Positions 25,422 to 33,449 of a DNA stretch of 38,817 nucleotides are shown here, piece by piece. The stretch spans positions 1 to 38,817 of the forward strand of contig CAJWIF010000008.1 of assembly GCA_913041135.1 (NCBI GenBank), read 5' to 3'. The translations under genes and the position numbers were made by a program. Under the pieces are notes generated by a model that saw only the letters and a list, made by a program, of their open reading frames with translations, was not told the DNA's origin and searched no databases. Origin of the DNA: an uncultured Flavobacteriales bacterium. Lineage in GTDB: Bacteria; Bacteroidota; Bacteroidia; Flavobacteriales_D; Sanyastnellaceae. Within the stretch, counting starts at the first letter, position 1. The number at the start of each line of letters is the position of its first letter.

Positions 25422-25643
25422 CTAGTATTCATCTTCGTTGAAAAAGAAATCCTCTTTACTCGGATAATCTGGCCAGATGTCTTCAATGGTTTCGAAGGAA
25501 TCTCCCTCGTCTTCCAATTGTTGCAAGTTTTCGACCACCTCCAAAGGTGCACCGGCTCGCATCGCGAAATCGATTAATTCATCTTTCGTAGCCGGCCAAG
25601 GGGCATCTTCAAGATAGGAGGCAAGTTCAAGTGTCCAGTACAT
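25422..25643 (-). CDS. Small acidic DUF2795-like protein
   Basis: A 73-aa, very acidic protein beginning MYWTLELASYLEDAPWPATK and ending with SKEDFFFNEDEY. I recognise this as the widespread Bacteroidota DUF2795 small protein; its function is unknown. A central predicted helix pair contains the APLEVVENLQQLED region. The longer frame starts at a TTG three codons upstream; ATG 25643 matches the family. The gene is a complete stand-alone unit, with a consensus promoter just upstream and an intrinsic terminator just downstream, which suggests steady independent expression. Confidence 0.85.
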   Translation of the reverse strand: MYWTLELASYLEDAPWPATKDELIDFAMRAGAPLEVVENLQQLEDEGDSFETIEDIWPDYPSKEDFFFNEDEY

Positions 25644-25663
25644 GTGGTTCAAGCTTCAGCGCG

Positions 25664-25693
25664 CAAAAATAGAAGAATCGCGTTCACATCCAA
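25664..25693 (-). promoter_or_regulatory. Consensus Bacteroidota promoter of DUF2795-like gene
   Basis: TTG (25691-25693 on the minus strand), 19 bases, then TATTTTTG (25664-25671). Both elements and their spacing fit the TTG-N17-23-TAnnTTTG consensus. The box ends 20 bases before the ATG. Confidence 0.75.
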
Positions 25694-25744
25694 GTAATTT
25701 CACATAAACCTCACCAAAGCAGGTCGAATTTCAGCTGTATCCCC

Positions 25745-26302
25745 TTAAGATTCCGGTTTCCAGGGTATTTCTGCAACGTGGAGTGTCTCGCTCAAAGCGC
25801 GGCTCCAAATGAAAAACACATCGCTCAGGCGATTGAGGTAGGCAATCAAAAGAGGTGGAATGGACTCCACTTTACTCAGTCCAATGACGCGGCGTTCAGC
25901 ACGTCGACAAACAACCCGGCATAGATGGGCTGCGGAAACGGCATGGTGTCCTCCAGGAATTACAAATTGCTTCAATTCGGGTAGCGGTTCTGACTGGCTG
26001 TCCATCCACTTTTCCATTTCATCCAAGCGTGTCGAAGGAATGGTTGGAAGCCGTTGTAGCATCTCTGGATCGGTGGTTGCGAGATGACTGCCCCAGGTAA
26101 ATAAATCGGATTGCAGAGTCCGAAGAAAGTCAATGTGCGCTGCATTCTGCGCGACACACTCATGGTCTCCCAATGCACCTAACAGCGCATTCAATTCATC
26201 GAGTGTTCCGTACGCTTCGATCCGCAAGTCATCTTTCGATAGGCGCTGTCCTCCGAATAAGGAAGTCATCCCTTCATCACCCGTCCGCGTGTAAATCCGC
26301 AT
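25745..26302 (-). CDS. Cob(I)alamin adenosyltransferase, PduO type
   Basis: Uses ATP to make adenosylcobalamin, the cofactor of methylmalonyl-CoA mutase. The protein has 185 aa. The N-terminal signature is IYTRTGDEGMTSLFGGQRL, then RIEAYGTLDELNALLG. The C-terminal helix has CRVVCRRAERRVIGL, and then LNRLSDVFFIWSR. These are the conserved ATP- and cobalamin-binding blocks of the PduO/EutT-like trimeric family. The methylmalonyl-CoA epimerase gene at 37.8 kb fits the same pathway. No cobalamin riboswitch motif is seen upstream. A TAGTTTGG (26322-26329, one mismatch to the -7 box) lies 19 bases before the ATG. Confidence 0.93.
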   Translation of the reverse strand: MRIYTRTGDEGMTSLFGGQRLSKDDLRIEAYGTLDELNALLGALGDHECVAQNAAHIDFLRTLQSDLFTWGSHLATTDPEMLQRLPTIPSTRLDEMEKWMDSQSEPLPELKQFVIPGGHHAVSAAHLCRVVCRRAERRVIGLSKVESIPPLLIAYLNRLSDVFFIWSRALSETLHVAEIPWKPES

Positions 26303-26349
26303 TTTTAATTCTTTGAGAGGACCAAACTACGAAGCATGCGTTACACCCT

Positions 26350-26357
26350 TAACTTTA
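26350..26357 (+). promoter_or_regulatory. Possible -7 box for dCMP deaminase gene
   Basis: TAACTTTA (one mismatch to TAnnTTTG), 32 bases before ATG 26390. It lies after an upstream in-frame ATG (26336). If it is real, that upstream ATG is outside the transcript, which supports 26390 as the start. Confidence 0.35.
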
Positions 26358-26389
26358 CATGCTCTAGAAGTCTTTATAATTCGCAATTG

Positions 26390-26851
26390 ATGAACAGCGC
26401 TTCCACTTCGAAGGATTCCAATTCCAAGCAACGTAGATACGACGAAGCGTATATGCGCATGGCTGTGGAATGGGCTCAATTGTCACATTGCAATCGAAAG
26501 CAGGTAGGCGCGTTGATTGTAAAAGACAGAATGATCATTGCCGATGGATTCAATGGAACCCCAACGGGATTCCCGAATGCATGTGAATCGGATGCAGGAG
26601 TGACCCATTGGTATGTCTTGCATGCGGAGGCCAATGCCATTACCAAATTGGCAAAGTCCAACAACAGCGCTCAAGGTGCAACCCTTTACATCACACTGTC
26701 TCCGTGTCGGGATTGTGCCAAGTTGATATACCAAGCGGGCATTAGCCGGGTGGTCTACAAACGGGCTTACAAGGATGCTGATGGACTGAAATTCTTGGAA
26801 ACGGCTGGCGTTGAAATTTCCTCGTTGGAACTGGATGAGAAGAAAGACTGA
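26390..26851 (+). CDS. dCMP/cytidine deaminase family protein
   Basis: Zinc-dependent deaminase, probably converting dCMP to dUMP for dTMP synthesis. The protein has 153 aa. The zinc and catalytic motifs are LHAEANA (His and proton-shuttling Glu) and SPCRDCAKL (two Cys ligands). The block CNRKQVGALIVKDRMIIADG and then NGTPTGFPN is typical of ComEB-like dCMP deaminases. The frame is open from ATG 26336, but the extra 18 residues do not look conserved; MNSASTSKDSN begins the expected short variable tail. It is followed 3 bases later by the S41 protease gene. Confidence 0.88.
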   Translation: MNSASTSKDSNSKQRRYDEAYMRMAVEWAQLSHCNRKQVGALIVKDRMIIADGFNGTPTGFPNACESDAGVTHWYVLHAEANAITKLAKSNNSAQGATLYITLSPCRDCAKLIYQAGISRVVYKRAYKDADGLKFLETAGVEISSLELDEKKD

Positions 26852-26854
26852 GAA

Positions 26855-28522
26855 ATGGTGAACGAATCCGCTCCACAGCGCCCTCCAGCACCGGCATGGC
26901 AACCCTTGGCATTTGCTTTGATTCTCATTCTTGGGGTCTTCATCGGGATGTCTCAAAACACAAGCAATGAGGCTCCCTATGGTGGCTCATCTGAACGTGG
27001 GCGTGTCGTTCACATTCTGGACCGCATTGAACGGTTGTATGTGGATGAGATTGAACGCGACGCGTTAGAGTCCATTGCGGTGGAAGCCATATTGGATGAA
27101 CTGGACCCTCACAGCATGTTTTTCAGCGCAGAGGAATTGGCTGCTATGGCGGAGCCCATGGAAGGGAATTTTGAGGGAATCGGCGTGGAATTTATCATAC
27201 AAGATGACACGTTGATGGTTGTAGCTGTGATCCCCGGTGGACCTTCTGAAAAGGCAGGCATTCGCGCGGGAGACCGGATTTTGAGGGTCGACTCAACCGC
27301 AATATCGGGCTCAGATTTAACCAATAAGAAGGTGATGGAATGGCTCAAAGGGCCTCGAAATACAGAGGTTCTTGTGGGCTTGGACCGCCCAGGAGATTCC
27401 AAAGAAATTCTGCTACGTCGAGATCGAATTCCCATCCACAGTGTGGTCGCCGCTATCCCATTGAACGATGCTGTGGGATACATAAAAGTCGTGCGATTCG
27501 CACAAAACACGGCGCAAGAATTTGAGTCTGCGATGCAGAAATTGGACCGAACGGGCGTCGAAAGTGTCGTGGTTGATTTAAGGGGTAACGGCGGTGGTTA
27601 CCTGAATGCGGTTGTTCCTATGGTGGAATCGTTTTTAGAGGAAGACCAGCTGGTTGTCTACACAGAAGGTGACCACGCTTCAAGACGAACCTACGAGGCA
27701 AGACGAGACGGCCCATGGAAGGATTGGCCCTTGGCGGTTCTGATCGATGAGTCATCCGCATCGGCGAGTGAGATTTTCGCGGGAGCGATTCAGGACAATG
27801 ACCGGGGATTTGTTGTGGGACGAAGAAGCTTTGGGAAGGGGCTCGTTCAAGAAGAATTTGATGTGGCAGGCACGGGAGCATTGCGCTTGACGGTAGCGCG
27901 ATTTTACACGCCGTCAGGACGGGCCATTCAAAAGCCATATGGAGCAGGAGTGGATTATGAGGACGATTACATGGCCCGGTTTGAACGGGGTGAATTGTTC
28001 AACGAGGACAGCATTGCGGTGGTGGATAGCCTGGAATATTGGACGCCTGAGGGTCGTGTGGTACACGGAGGTGGCGGCATTGTTCCTGATTTTTTCGTGC
28101 CCTTGGATACCGCTAAATGGACTGCGTTTTTAACCGATTTGAGCTGGACAGGCATTCTGAGAGATGCTGCGTTTGGGTTTGTCGATGCGAATCGGCAGGA
28201 GTTGGAAGGTTTGGCAGGCCCCGGAGATTTTACGGTTGCCATGCAGGATCTTGCGGTGACCTTTCTGCTGGAAGAGGCAGCGAGTGCGGGCTGGGAGGCG
28301 CGTGATATAGACAAGACTGAACGAGGCCAAATTGCACGCCGATTCATGGCGCAAGTCATCCGAAATGTGTTTGGCGAAGAGGCATACCGCGCGCATTTGG
28401 CAGAGGATGACGCGGTCGTTCAAACGGCTCTTGAGCTGTTGGAACGCATTTCGCAACTAGTCGTCATCGATGGACGCTTAACTTTGCCTGTACATTCGCC
28501 TTTAACAAACGAAAATATTTAG
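26855..28522 (+). CDS. C-terminal processing peptidase, S41 family
   Basis: Periplasmic or membrane-bound serine protease with a Ser-Lys dyad. The protein has 555 aa. One N-terminal membrane segment covers about residues 17-34. The cap helix region is LDELDPHSMFFSAEE. A PDZ domain spans about 105-190 (GIGVEF, then GGPSEKAGIRAGDRIL). The catalytic core contains DLRGNGGGYL, the nucleophile region DESSASASEIFAGA (near 301-305) and GRRSFGKGLVQ (Lys328). The region after 360, about 190 residues, is the helical C-terminal extension of Bacteroidota CtpA-like proteases. It is likely co-transcribed with the deaminase and superoxide dismutase genes (3-base gaps on each side). Confidence 0.93.
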   Translation: MVNESAPQRPPAPAWQPLAFALILILGVFIGMSQNTSNEAPYGGSSERGRVVHILDRIERLYVDEIERDALESIAVEAILDELDPHSMFFSAEELAAMAEPMEGNFEGIGVEFIIQDDTLMVVAVIPGGPSEKAGIRAGDRILRVDSTAISGSDLTNKKVMEWLKGPRNTEVLVGLDRPGDSKEILLRRDRIPIHSVVAAIPLNDAVGYIKVVRFAQNTAQEFESAMQKLDRTGVESVVVDLRGNGGGYLNAVVPMVESFLEEDQLVVYTEGDHASRRTYEARRDGPWKDWPLAVLIDESSASASEIFAGAIQDNDRGFVVGRRSFGKGLVQEEFDVAGTGALRLTVARFYTPSGRAIQKPYGAGVDYEDDYMARFERGELFNEDSIAVVDSLEYWTPEGRVVHGGGGIVPDFFVPLDTAKWTAFLTDLSWTGILRDAAFGFVDANRQELEGLAGPGDFTVAMQDLAVTFLLEEAASAGWEARDIDKTERGQIARRFMAQVIRNVFGEEAYRAHLAEDDAVVQTALELLERISQLVVIDGRLTLPVHSPLTNENI

Positions 28523-28525
28523 ACC

Positions 28526-29131
28526 ATGGCTTTTGAATTACCAGCTCTTCCATACGCTTACGATGCGCTTGAACCTCATTTGGATGCACGTACCATGGAG
28601 ATCCACCATAGCAAGCACCATGCAGGCTATACCAAGAATCTCAATGCTGCTGTCGCAGGAACTGCGATGGAGGGAAAATCGATTGAAGCGTTGTTAGCGG
28701 AGCATTCAGATGTGCCCGCTGTGCGCAACAATGGTGGCGGCTACTTTAACCATGATTTATTCTGGAGTGTCATGTCACCAAACGGAGGCGGACAGCCTTC
28801 AGGTGATTTGGGGGCTGCCATTGAAACTGACTTGGGCGGGTGGACTTCTTTTCAAGAAGCGTTTGCGAAAGCAGCAGCGACACGATTCGGTTCAGGTTGG
28901 GCGTGGTTGTGTGTAAAGGATGGCAAGCTCAGTGTTTGCTCTTCTGCCAACCAAGACAATTCATTGATGCCTGGCGTAGGGTGTGGAGGAACTCCGATTC
29001 TTGGATTGGACGTTTGGGAGCACGCATACTATCTCAATTACCAAAACCGACGACCCGATTACATTGCTGCATTTTTCAATGTCATCAATTGGGATGCTGT
29101 GGCCGAGCGTTACGCAGCTGCTCGCGGGTGA
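28526..29131 (+). CDS. Superoxide dismutase (Fe/Mn family)
   Basis: Removes superoxide in the cytoplasm. The protein has 201 aa. The metal ligands are His27 (EIHHSKHH), His76 (NHDLFW), Asp162 and His166 (DVWEHAYY). Gly-Gly before NHDLFW and the tail [12 protein letters not shown] are standard. The sequence is of the Mn-type or cambialistic form, but metal choice cannot be read reliably. It lies 3 bases after the protease stop. AATATTTA four bases before the ATG is only a poor fit to the -7 box. Its TGA overlaps the GTG of ispD. Confidence 0.95.
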   Translation: MAFELPALPYAYDALEPHLDARTMEIHHSKHHAGYTKNLNAAVAGTAMEGKSIEALLAEHSDVPAVRNNGGGYFNHDLFWSVMSPNGGGQPSGDLGAAIETDLGGWTSFQEAFAKAAATRFGSGWAWLCVKDGKLSVCSSANQDNSLMPGVGCGGTPILGLDVWEHAYYLNYQNRRPDYIAAFFNVINWDAVAERYAAARG

Positions 29132-29799
29132 AACAGCATGTGATCATTGTTGCTGGGGGAACGGGCACGCGCATGCGGCAGTCCGTTGCGAAGCAATTCA
29201 TCGAATTGAAGGGTTTGCCACTGATGTGGTGGACCCTTCGTCGATTTCGAGAAGCGTTAGGCGATGACCTCGATGTGACCCTGGTTCTATTCCCAGGACT
29301 GTTTGAGGCGTTTGAATCGTTGGAGAAAAAGCATGGGCCAGCAGGTGTCAGTCGAGTTGTTGCGGGAGGTGAAGAACGCTGGCATTCAGTTGCCAATGGA
29401 CTGCGTGTACTTCCGGAAAATGGCCTTGTAGCCGTTCATGATGCCGTGCGTCCTTTTGCATCTGTTGAGACCATTTGTCTCTGCTTTGAAGGGGCGAAAA
29501 CCCATGGGTCTGCGGTTCCAACCGTTCCATTGAAAGACAGTGTTCGTCAGGTGAACGGAGCCGTTTCTCAGGCCTTAGACCGTTCTTCCTTACGTGCCGT
29601 TCAAACACCTCAGTGTTTTGATTTGAAGGGGCTAAAGGCAGCTTATGCCGTAGGGTTTAAGCCGGAATTTACGGATGACGCAAGTGTCTATGAACACGCT
29701 GGTCACTCGGTGCATTTGGTTGAGGGCGACCTGGAGAATATCAAAATTACCACTCCTGAAGACCTTTTGGTGGCACGGGCTTTTTTAGAACGTGACTGA
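29128..29799 (+). CDS. ispD: 2-C-methyl-D-erythritol 4-phosphate cytidylyltransferase
   Basis: Third enzyme of the MEP isoprenoid pathway, forming CDP-methylerythritol from CTP. The protein has 223 aa. The nucleotide-binding motif is [19 protein letters not shown]. The blocks [28 protein letters not shown] (substrate and CTP contacts) and FTDDASVYE follow. The start is GTG 29128, overlapping the sodA-type stop by four bases (GTGA); no ATG gives a complete nucleotide-binding motif, and the frame is open far upstream inside the dismutase gene. Translational coupling to the dismutase gene is likely. Confidence 0.92.
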   Translation: MKQHVIIVAGGTGTRMRQSVAKQFIELKGLPLMWWTLRRFREALGDDLDVTLVLFPGLFEAFESLEKKHGPAGVSRVVAGGEERWHSVANGLRVLPENGLVAVHDAVRPFASVETICLCFEGAKTHGSAVPTVPLKDSVRQVNGAVSQALDRSSLRAVQTPQCFDLKGLKAAYAVGFKPEFTDDASVYEHAGHSVHLVEGDLENIKITTPEDLLVARAFLERD

Positions 29800-29826
29800 T
29801 AAGAATGCCACGGATTCAGTGGCGAT

Positions 29827-30762
29827 TTAGGAGGAAATCACGGGATGATGCTTGGAGGAAGCGACGCGTTTTTGCATCCAGCGGACTCCAATCCAAACGA
29901 AGGGGATAGCGAAAGCAGCGGACAGGTAATCGCTCCATTCCCAGGCACCCATTTCTACCATCTCTTCTTGTACCCACTCTGCCCCAAACCAAGCCGCTAA
30001 GCAAACCGCCATGGCATTGTTGAGGAAGTGGGCAACAATGGCTGGCCATAAACTGCCGCTGTAATGCACGAGATAGCCCAGCCCAGCCCCTAAGATCATT
30101 CGGGGAAGGAAGCCATGGAACTGCAAGTGAATGGCACTGAATAAGAGCGCACTGATCCAAACTCCGGCATGTATTGAACGGGTCCAACGGGCGAACAGCG
30201 GCTGCAGGACCCCGCGAAAAGCCATCTCCTCGCAGATAGCAGGTAAAATGGCAACAGCCACCAATGTGGCTGGAAAGTGCCATGCATCATCGAAAGAAAG
30301 GAGCGAAACGGTGACTTTCTGAGCCATTTTTTCAAGCAGGTCGGCCTGCGTCACCCACGCCGTTGGCAGCAGTTCCATGCAGAGGGCATTGAGTCGATAC
30401 GTGACATCAATGAGGGGTTGTGCGCACCAAGCAAATACGATGCCCCATGCTATCCATCCGAACGATTGAGGCATACGCCCGGTGACCAAGGTCTGTCCTT
30501 TGAATAGATAGCGTGCTAAGAATGCTGCGGCACCAAAGGAAAGAAGCTGGTTGATGCTGTTGAGGATCAAGTTGTATGTGCGGCCATTGGGGGAGTCGGA
30601 AGCGCTCATAGAAGCCATCGCTTCAAGCATCGATTCGCCCGTCCATTGGATCACTAGAAATAGTCCAAGCCCGGATGCCAACCCCATTCCGGTTAGAATG
30701 AGGCAACAAAAGAAAATGAATTGGCCAAAGGGATGCATGGTCTGAAAAGCAGTTCGAATCAT
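29827..30762 (-). CDS. CPBP family intramembrane metalloprotease
   Basis: Membrane protein of 311 aa with about eight hydrophobic segments. The CPBP/Abi (CAAX protease-like) motifs are present: EEMAFRGVLQPLF (the EExxxR element), then the His-containing segments SAIHLQFHGFLPRMILG and VAHFLNNAMAV. The substrate and role are unknown; relatives include bacteriocin immunity and prenyl-protein processing enzymes. The open frame extends more than 100 codons upstream across dusB, but ATG 30762 (MIRTAFQTMHPFGQF) leads straight into the first membrane segment. It converges on ispD with a 27-base gap. Confidence 0.85.
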   Translation of the reverse strand: MIRTAFQTMHPFGQFIFFCCLILTGMGLASGLGLFLVIQWTGESMLEAMASMSASDSPNGRTYNLILNSINQLLSFGAAAFLARYLFKGQTLVTGRMPQSFGWIAWGIVFAWCAQPLIDVTYRLNALCMELLPTAWVTQADLLEKMAQKVTVSLLSFDDAWHFPATLVAVAILPAICEEMAFRGVLQPLFARWTRSIHAGVWISALLFSAIHLQFHGFLPRMILGAGLGYLVHYSGSLWPAIVAHFLNNAMAVCLAAWFGAEWVQEEMVEMGAWEWSDYLSAAFAIPFVWIGVRWMQKRVASSKHHPVISS

Positions 30763-30766
30763 GACG

Positions 30767-30774
30767 TATTTTTG
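30767..30774 (+). promoter_or_regulatory. dusB promoter -7 box
   Basis: TATTTTTG, exact TAnnTTTG, 54 bases before ATG 30829, in the divergent CPBP/dusB interval. No TTG lies at standard spacing. Confidence 0.45.
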
Positions 30775-30828
30775 TTCTGAGGTTGCAAGTTCGTTGATTG
30801 CGGCATTTTGTGGCAGACCCGAAGAAAA

Positions 30829-31815
30829 ATGATACGAATAGGAGACGTTGATATCGCTGAATTTCCATTGTTGTTGGCGCCCATGGAGGACGTTAGCGAC
30901 CCTCCGTTTCGTGCAATTTGCAAAGAATACGGGGCGGATTTGATGTACACGGAGTTTATTAGCTCTGAGGGATTGATTCGTGACGCAGCCAAAAGCAAGG
31001 CCAAGTTGGATATTTTCGAATATGAACGTCCGGTTGGCATTCAAATATTCGGAAGTGAGATCGGTTCCATGCGCCAAGCGGCAGCCATAACCGAGGCGGC
31101 ACAACCGGATATTATTGACATCAATTATGGCTGTCCTGTGAAGAAGGTGGCCTGTCGTGGTGCTGGCGCGGGCATTCTACAAGACATTCCAAAAATGGTC
31201 TCCATGACCAGGGAAATTGTGAATACTTGCACGTTGCCAGTGACGGTGAAGACGCGTTTGGGGTGGGATGACCAATCGAAACACATCGTGGAAGTAGCGG
31301 AGCGGTTGCAGGATGTCGGCATCAAGGCCATTAGCATCCACGGCCGAACGCGGGCACAGATGTACAAAGGAGAAGCCGATTGGTCATTGATCGCAGCTGT
31401 AAAGAACAACCCCCGTATCCACATCCCCGTCTTCGGTAACGGTGATATCGATTCTCCAGAAAAAGCAGTCGAATATCGAAACCGCTATGGGGTTGATGGC
31501 ATCATGATTGGCCGTGCGAGCATAGGAGCGCCGTGGATTTTCCGAGAGATTAAGCATTACATGAAAACGGGAGAGCTGCTTCCTCCGCCGACTATGGAGG
31601 AACGGGTGTCGGCCGCTCGACAACATTTCGAGAAAGGCATAGAATGGAAAGGAGAACGTCTGGGTGTAGTGGAGATGCGCAGGCATTATGCGAACTACTT
31701 TAAGGGTCTCCGAGATTTCAAGTCTCACCGCTTGGACTTGGTCACGTTGGATACTCCGAATGACATCCGGTCGAAACTAGATGAAATCGCACGAAAGGAC
31801 TGGGAATTCGCCTGA
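30829..31815 (+). CDS. dusB: tRNA-dihydrouridine synthase
   Basis: FMN enzyme that reduces uridines in the D-loop of tRNA. The protein has 328 aa. Family blocks: LLAPMEDVSDPPFRAICK (FMN phosphate region), the DINYGCPVKKVACRGAGAG loop with the catalytic Cys, VKTRLGWDD, ISIHGRTRAQMYKGEADW, then GNGDIDSPEKA and DGIMIGRASIGAPWIF. The frame begins 7 codons upstream, at ATG 30808; ATG 30829 (MIRIGDVDIAEF) fits the family. dusB is the common bacterial type; the numbering of the paralogue is a moderate-confidence call. It converges on the LolC/E-like gene with 6 bases between stops. Confidence 0.93.
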   Translation: MIRIGDVDIAEFPLLLAPMEDVSDPPFRAICKEYGADLMYTEFISSEGLIRDAAKSKAKLDIFEYERPVGIQIFGSEIGSMRQAAAITEAAQPDIIDINYGCPVKKVACRGAGAGILQDIPKMVSMTREIVNTCTLPVTVKTRLGWDDQSKHIVEVAERLQDVGIKAISIHGRTRAQMYKGEADWSLIAAVKNNPRIHIPVFGNGDIDSPEKAVEYRNRYGVDGIMIGRASIGAPWIFREIKHYMKTGELLPPPTMEERVSAARQHFEKGIEWKGERLGVVEMRRHYANYFKGLRDFKSHRLDLVTLDTPNDIRSKLDEIARKDWEFA

Positions 31816-31821
31816 ATCGAA

Positions 31822-33066
31822 TCAGTTCAATAGACGGCGAACGAGGCGTCTCACCATCCATCCGGAACCGACTCCCCCAATGACAATGACGATGGCGAGC
31901 GTGTTGATCACATCTGTCCACTCCAATTGGACAGGGTATGCGGGAATGACGGAGCCTTGAAGTTGGACCCAACCAAAAGTTTGTTGGCCCCATACCAGGA
32001 TGATTCCTGCCAACGCACCGATCGTGCCGCCAACGGTATTGATCAGGAGGCCTTGCAATGAAAATACTTGCTCAAGTCGCCAGCCACTGAGGCCCATCGC
32101 ATGCAAGACAGCCATGTCTTCGCGTTTGTCCAGAAGGAGCATGGTCAATGAGGCCATTACATTGAAGGCGGCAACAATCAAGATGAAGCTGAGGATCACA
32201 AACGTGGCCCATTTTTCCGCACGATTGGTCTGTGTGATCAACTGGTTTTTCTCAGAGCGCGTCCGAATCCGAATGGGCTGTGGAGCCAAAGCAATCGACT
32301 GCCGCATGCGTTGAGCAATCTCGTCTTCGGACATGCCGGGCAGTATGGCCAATTCAAACCGACTTACTGAATGATCCAATCCAAAGAGGTCCTGAGCAAA
32401 GGCAAGGGGGGCAAGAACATACCGGCTGTCTAAATCAGCGTTGATGGAAAAAGCATCGCACCCCAAGGCCTCTCGCGATTGAAAAGCGCGTTCTCGATGT
32501 TTTGATAGTTTTTTACCTCGGATGGGAGCTTTGAAACGAATCAAAGCGTGTTCCGGCCCTTCATTGATCCGGCCGATTCCCAACATGTTGCGCACGCCAA
32601 TTCCCAATGTGACACACGGGATACCGTGCAATTCAGGAAGCCATTTCTTCGATCGTAAAGCCCGTTCTATGGGAGCGCCTTGAAGCAATAGAGAGTCAAA
32701 TGCGAGCAGGGTAACCACAAGGGGTGCGCCGGTGCCAAATGCTGCCACGGACTCCTCTTCGATTACCGGAGCAGCTGCCAGGATGATTGGGGACTCACTT
32801 TCAGGCCCCCACTGTTCCATGGCCCAATCTCCAACTTCATCGGAGAGTACCGTTCCGGTAACAGGGACCAAAGCAATGGGTGCGTCGAGCGTCCCGAACA
32901 ATTCGGTCACGACCGATTCGATGCCATTGAAGGCACTCAAAATCGCAATCATCGCCGCGGTAACAGCCGCAATGACAAACATGGAAATCGCAGAAATAAG
33001 GTGGGTGAGGTTCCTAGATTTGGAACTAAGGGCATAACGCCAGGCAAGTCGAACTGGCAGTCTCAC
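31822..33066 (-). CDS. LolC/E-like ABC transporter permease (FtsX family)
   Basis: Inner-membrane permease that probably releases lipoproteins for transfer to the outer membrane. The protein has 414 aa. It starts MRLPVRLAWRYALSSKSRNL, typical of LolC/E, followed by a membrane segment (about 23-45), a periplasmic domain, and three C-terminal segments. The third block, LLDKREDMAVLHAMGLSGWRLEQVF, is the family hallmark. The cognate ATPase is not adjacent. Only two bases lie between the rbfA stop and its ATG; this pairing with rbfA is widespread in Bacteroidota. Functional specificity (lipoprotein versus other substrate) is inference. Confidence 0.88.
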   Translation of the reverse strand: MRLPVRLAWRYALSSKSRNLTHLISAISMFVIAAVTAAMIAILSAFNGIESVVTELFGTLDAPIALVPVTGTVLSDEVGDWAMEQWGPESESPIILAAAPVIEEESVAAFGTGAPLVVTLLAFDSLLLQGAPIERALRSKKWLPELHGIPCVTLGIGVRNMLGIGRINEGPEHALIRFKAPIRGKKLSKHRERAFQSREALGCDAFSINADLDSRYVLAPLAFAQDLFGLDHSVSRFELAILPGMSEDEIAQRMRQSIALAPQPIRIRTRSEKNQLITQTNRAEKWATFVILSFILIVAAFNVMASLTMLLLDKREDMAVLHAMGLSGWRLEQVFSLQGLLINTVGGTIGALAGIILVWGQQTFGWVQLQGSVIPAYPVQLEWTDVINTLAIVIVIGGVGSGWMVRRLVRRLLN

Positions 33067-33068
33067 GA

Positions 33069-33407
33069 TTACTTTTTCAAGGCTTCGTTGATCGCCTCAT
33101 AATAATCGAGACTATCATCCAAGTAAAAATTCAATTCTGGAATAATCCGCACCTGCTTACCGATCTTATCGCTGAGTGCTTTGCGGATACGCCATCCTTC
33201 GTTCTTCACGGCTTGCAACGCGACGTGCTTGTCCGGAACGGCCATAAAACTCAAGTAGACTTTGGACAAACCCAAGTCGGGAGCCATCCGCACCTTCGTG
33301 ACTGAAATGAAGATTCCTCCAAACCATTCCCCGCTACGTTGCTGAAAAATGGTGCTCAAATCCCTGCGGATGAGTTCGGCTACTTTTTCTTGACGGATTC
33401 CTCCCAT
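33069..33407 (-). CDS. rbfA: Ribosome-binding factor A
   Basis: Assists late maturation of the 30S subunit and 16S rRNA 5' end. The protein has 112 aa, a single KH-like domain. Blocks: IRQEKVAELIRRDLSTIF at the N-terminus, ISVTKVRMAPDLGLSKVYLSF in the middle, and RIRKALSDKIGKQVRIIPELNFYLDDS at the C-terminus. The frame reaches nine codons further upstream, but ATG 33407 fits the family and has GACCTTTG four bases before it. It follows hflX by 42 bases; both products act on ribosomes. Confidence 0.93.
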   Translation of the reverse strand: MGGIRQEKVAELIRRDLSTIFQQRSGEWFGGIFISVTKVRMAPDLGLSKVYLSFMAVPDKHVALQAVKNEGWRIRKALSDKIGKQVRIIPELNFYLDDSLDYYEAINEALKK

Positions 33408-33411
33408 GTGC

Positions 33412-33419
33412 CAAAGGTC
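33412..33419 (-). promoter_or_regulatory. GACCTTTG box four bases before rbfA ATG
   Basis: One mismatch to TAnnTTTG, then GCAC and ATG 33407. It lies inside the 42-base gap after hflX, suggesting a separate leaderless promoter for rbfA and the permease. Confidence 0.4.
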
Positions 33420-33449
33420 GCAAACATGCGCCAATGCGTGACCTCTGAA

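Noticed and set aside
26303-26389. Possible cobalamin riboswitch near the adenosyltransferase gene
   Set aside because: No B12-box-like sequence, and the gap is too short for the aptamer.
28840-29127. 96-codon N-terminal extension of IspD
   Set aside because: It overlaps the dismutase gene in another frame; GTG 29128 gives a normal-length IspD.
29806-29823. Short hairpin between ispD and the CPBP gene as terminator
   Set aside because: Only five pairs (GCCAC/GTGGC) and no T-tract on either strand.
30763-31104. Long N-terminal extension of the CPBP protein across dusB
   Set aside because: Antisense to conserved dusB sequence; the family-like membrane protein starts at 30762.
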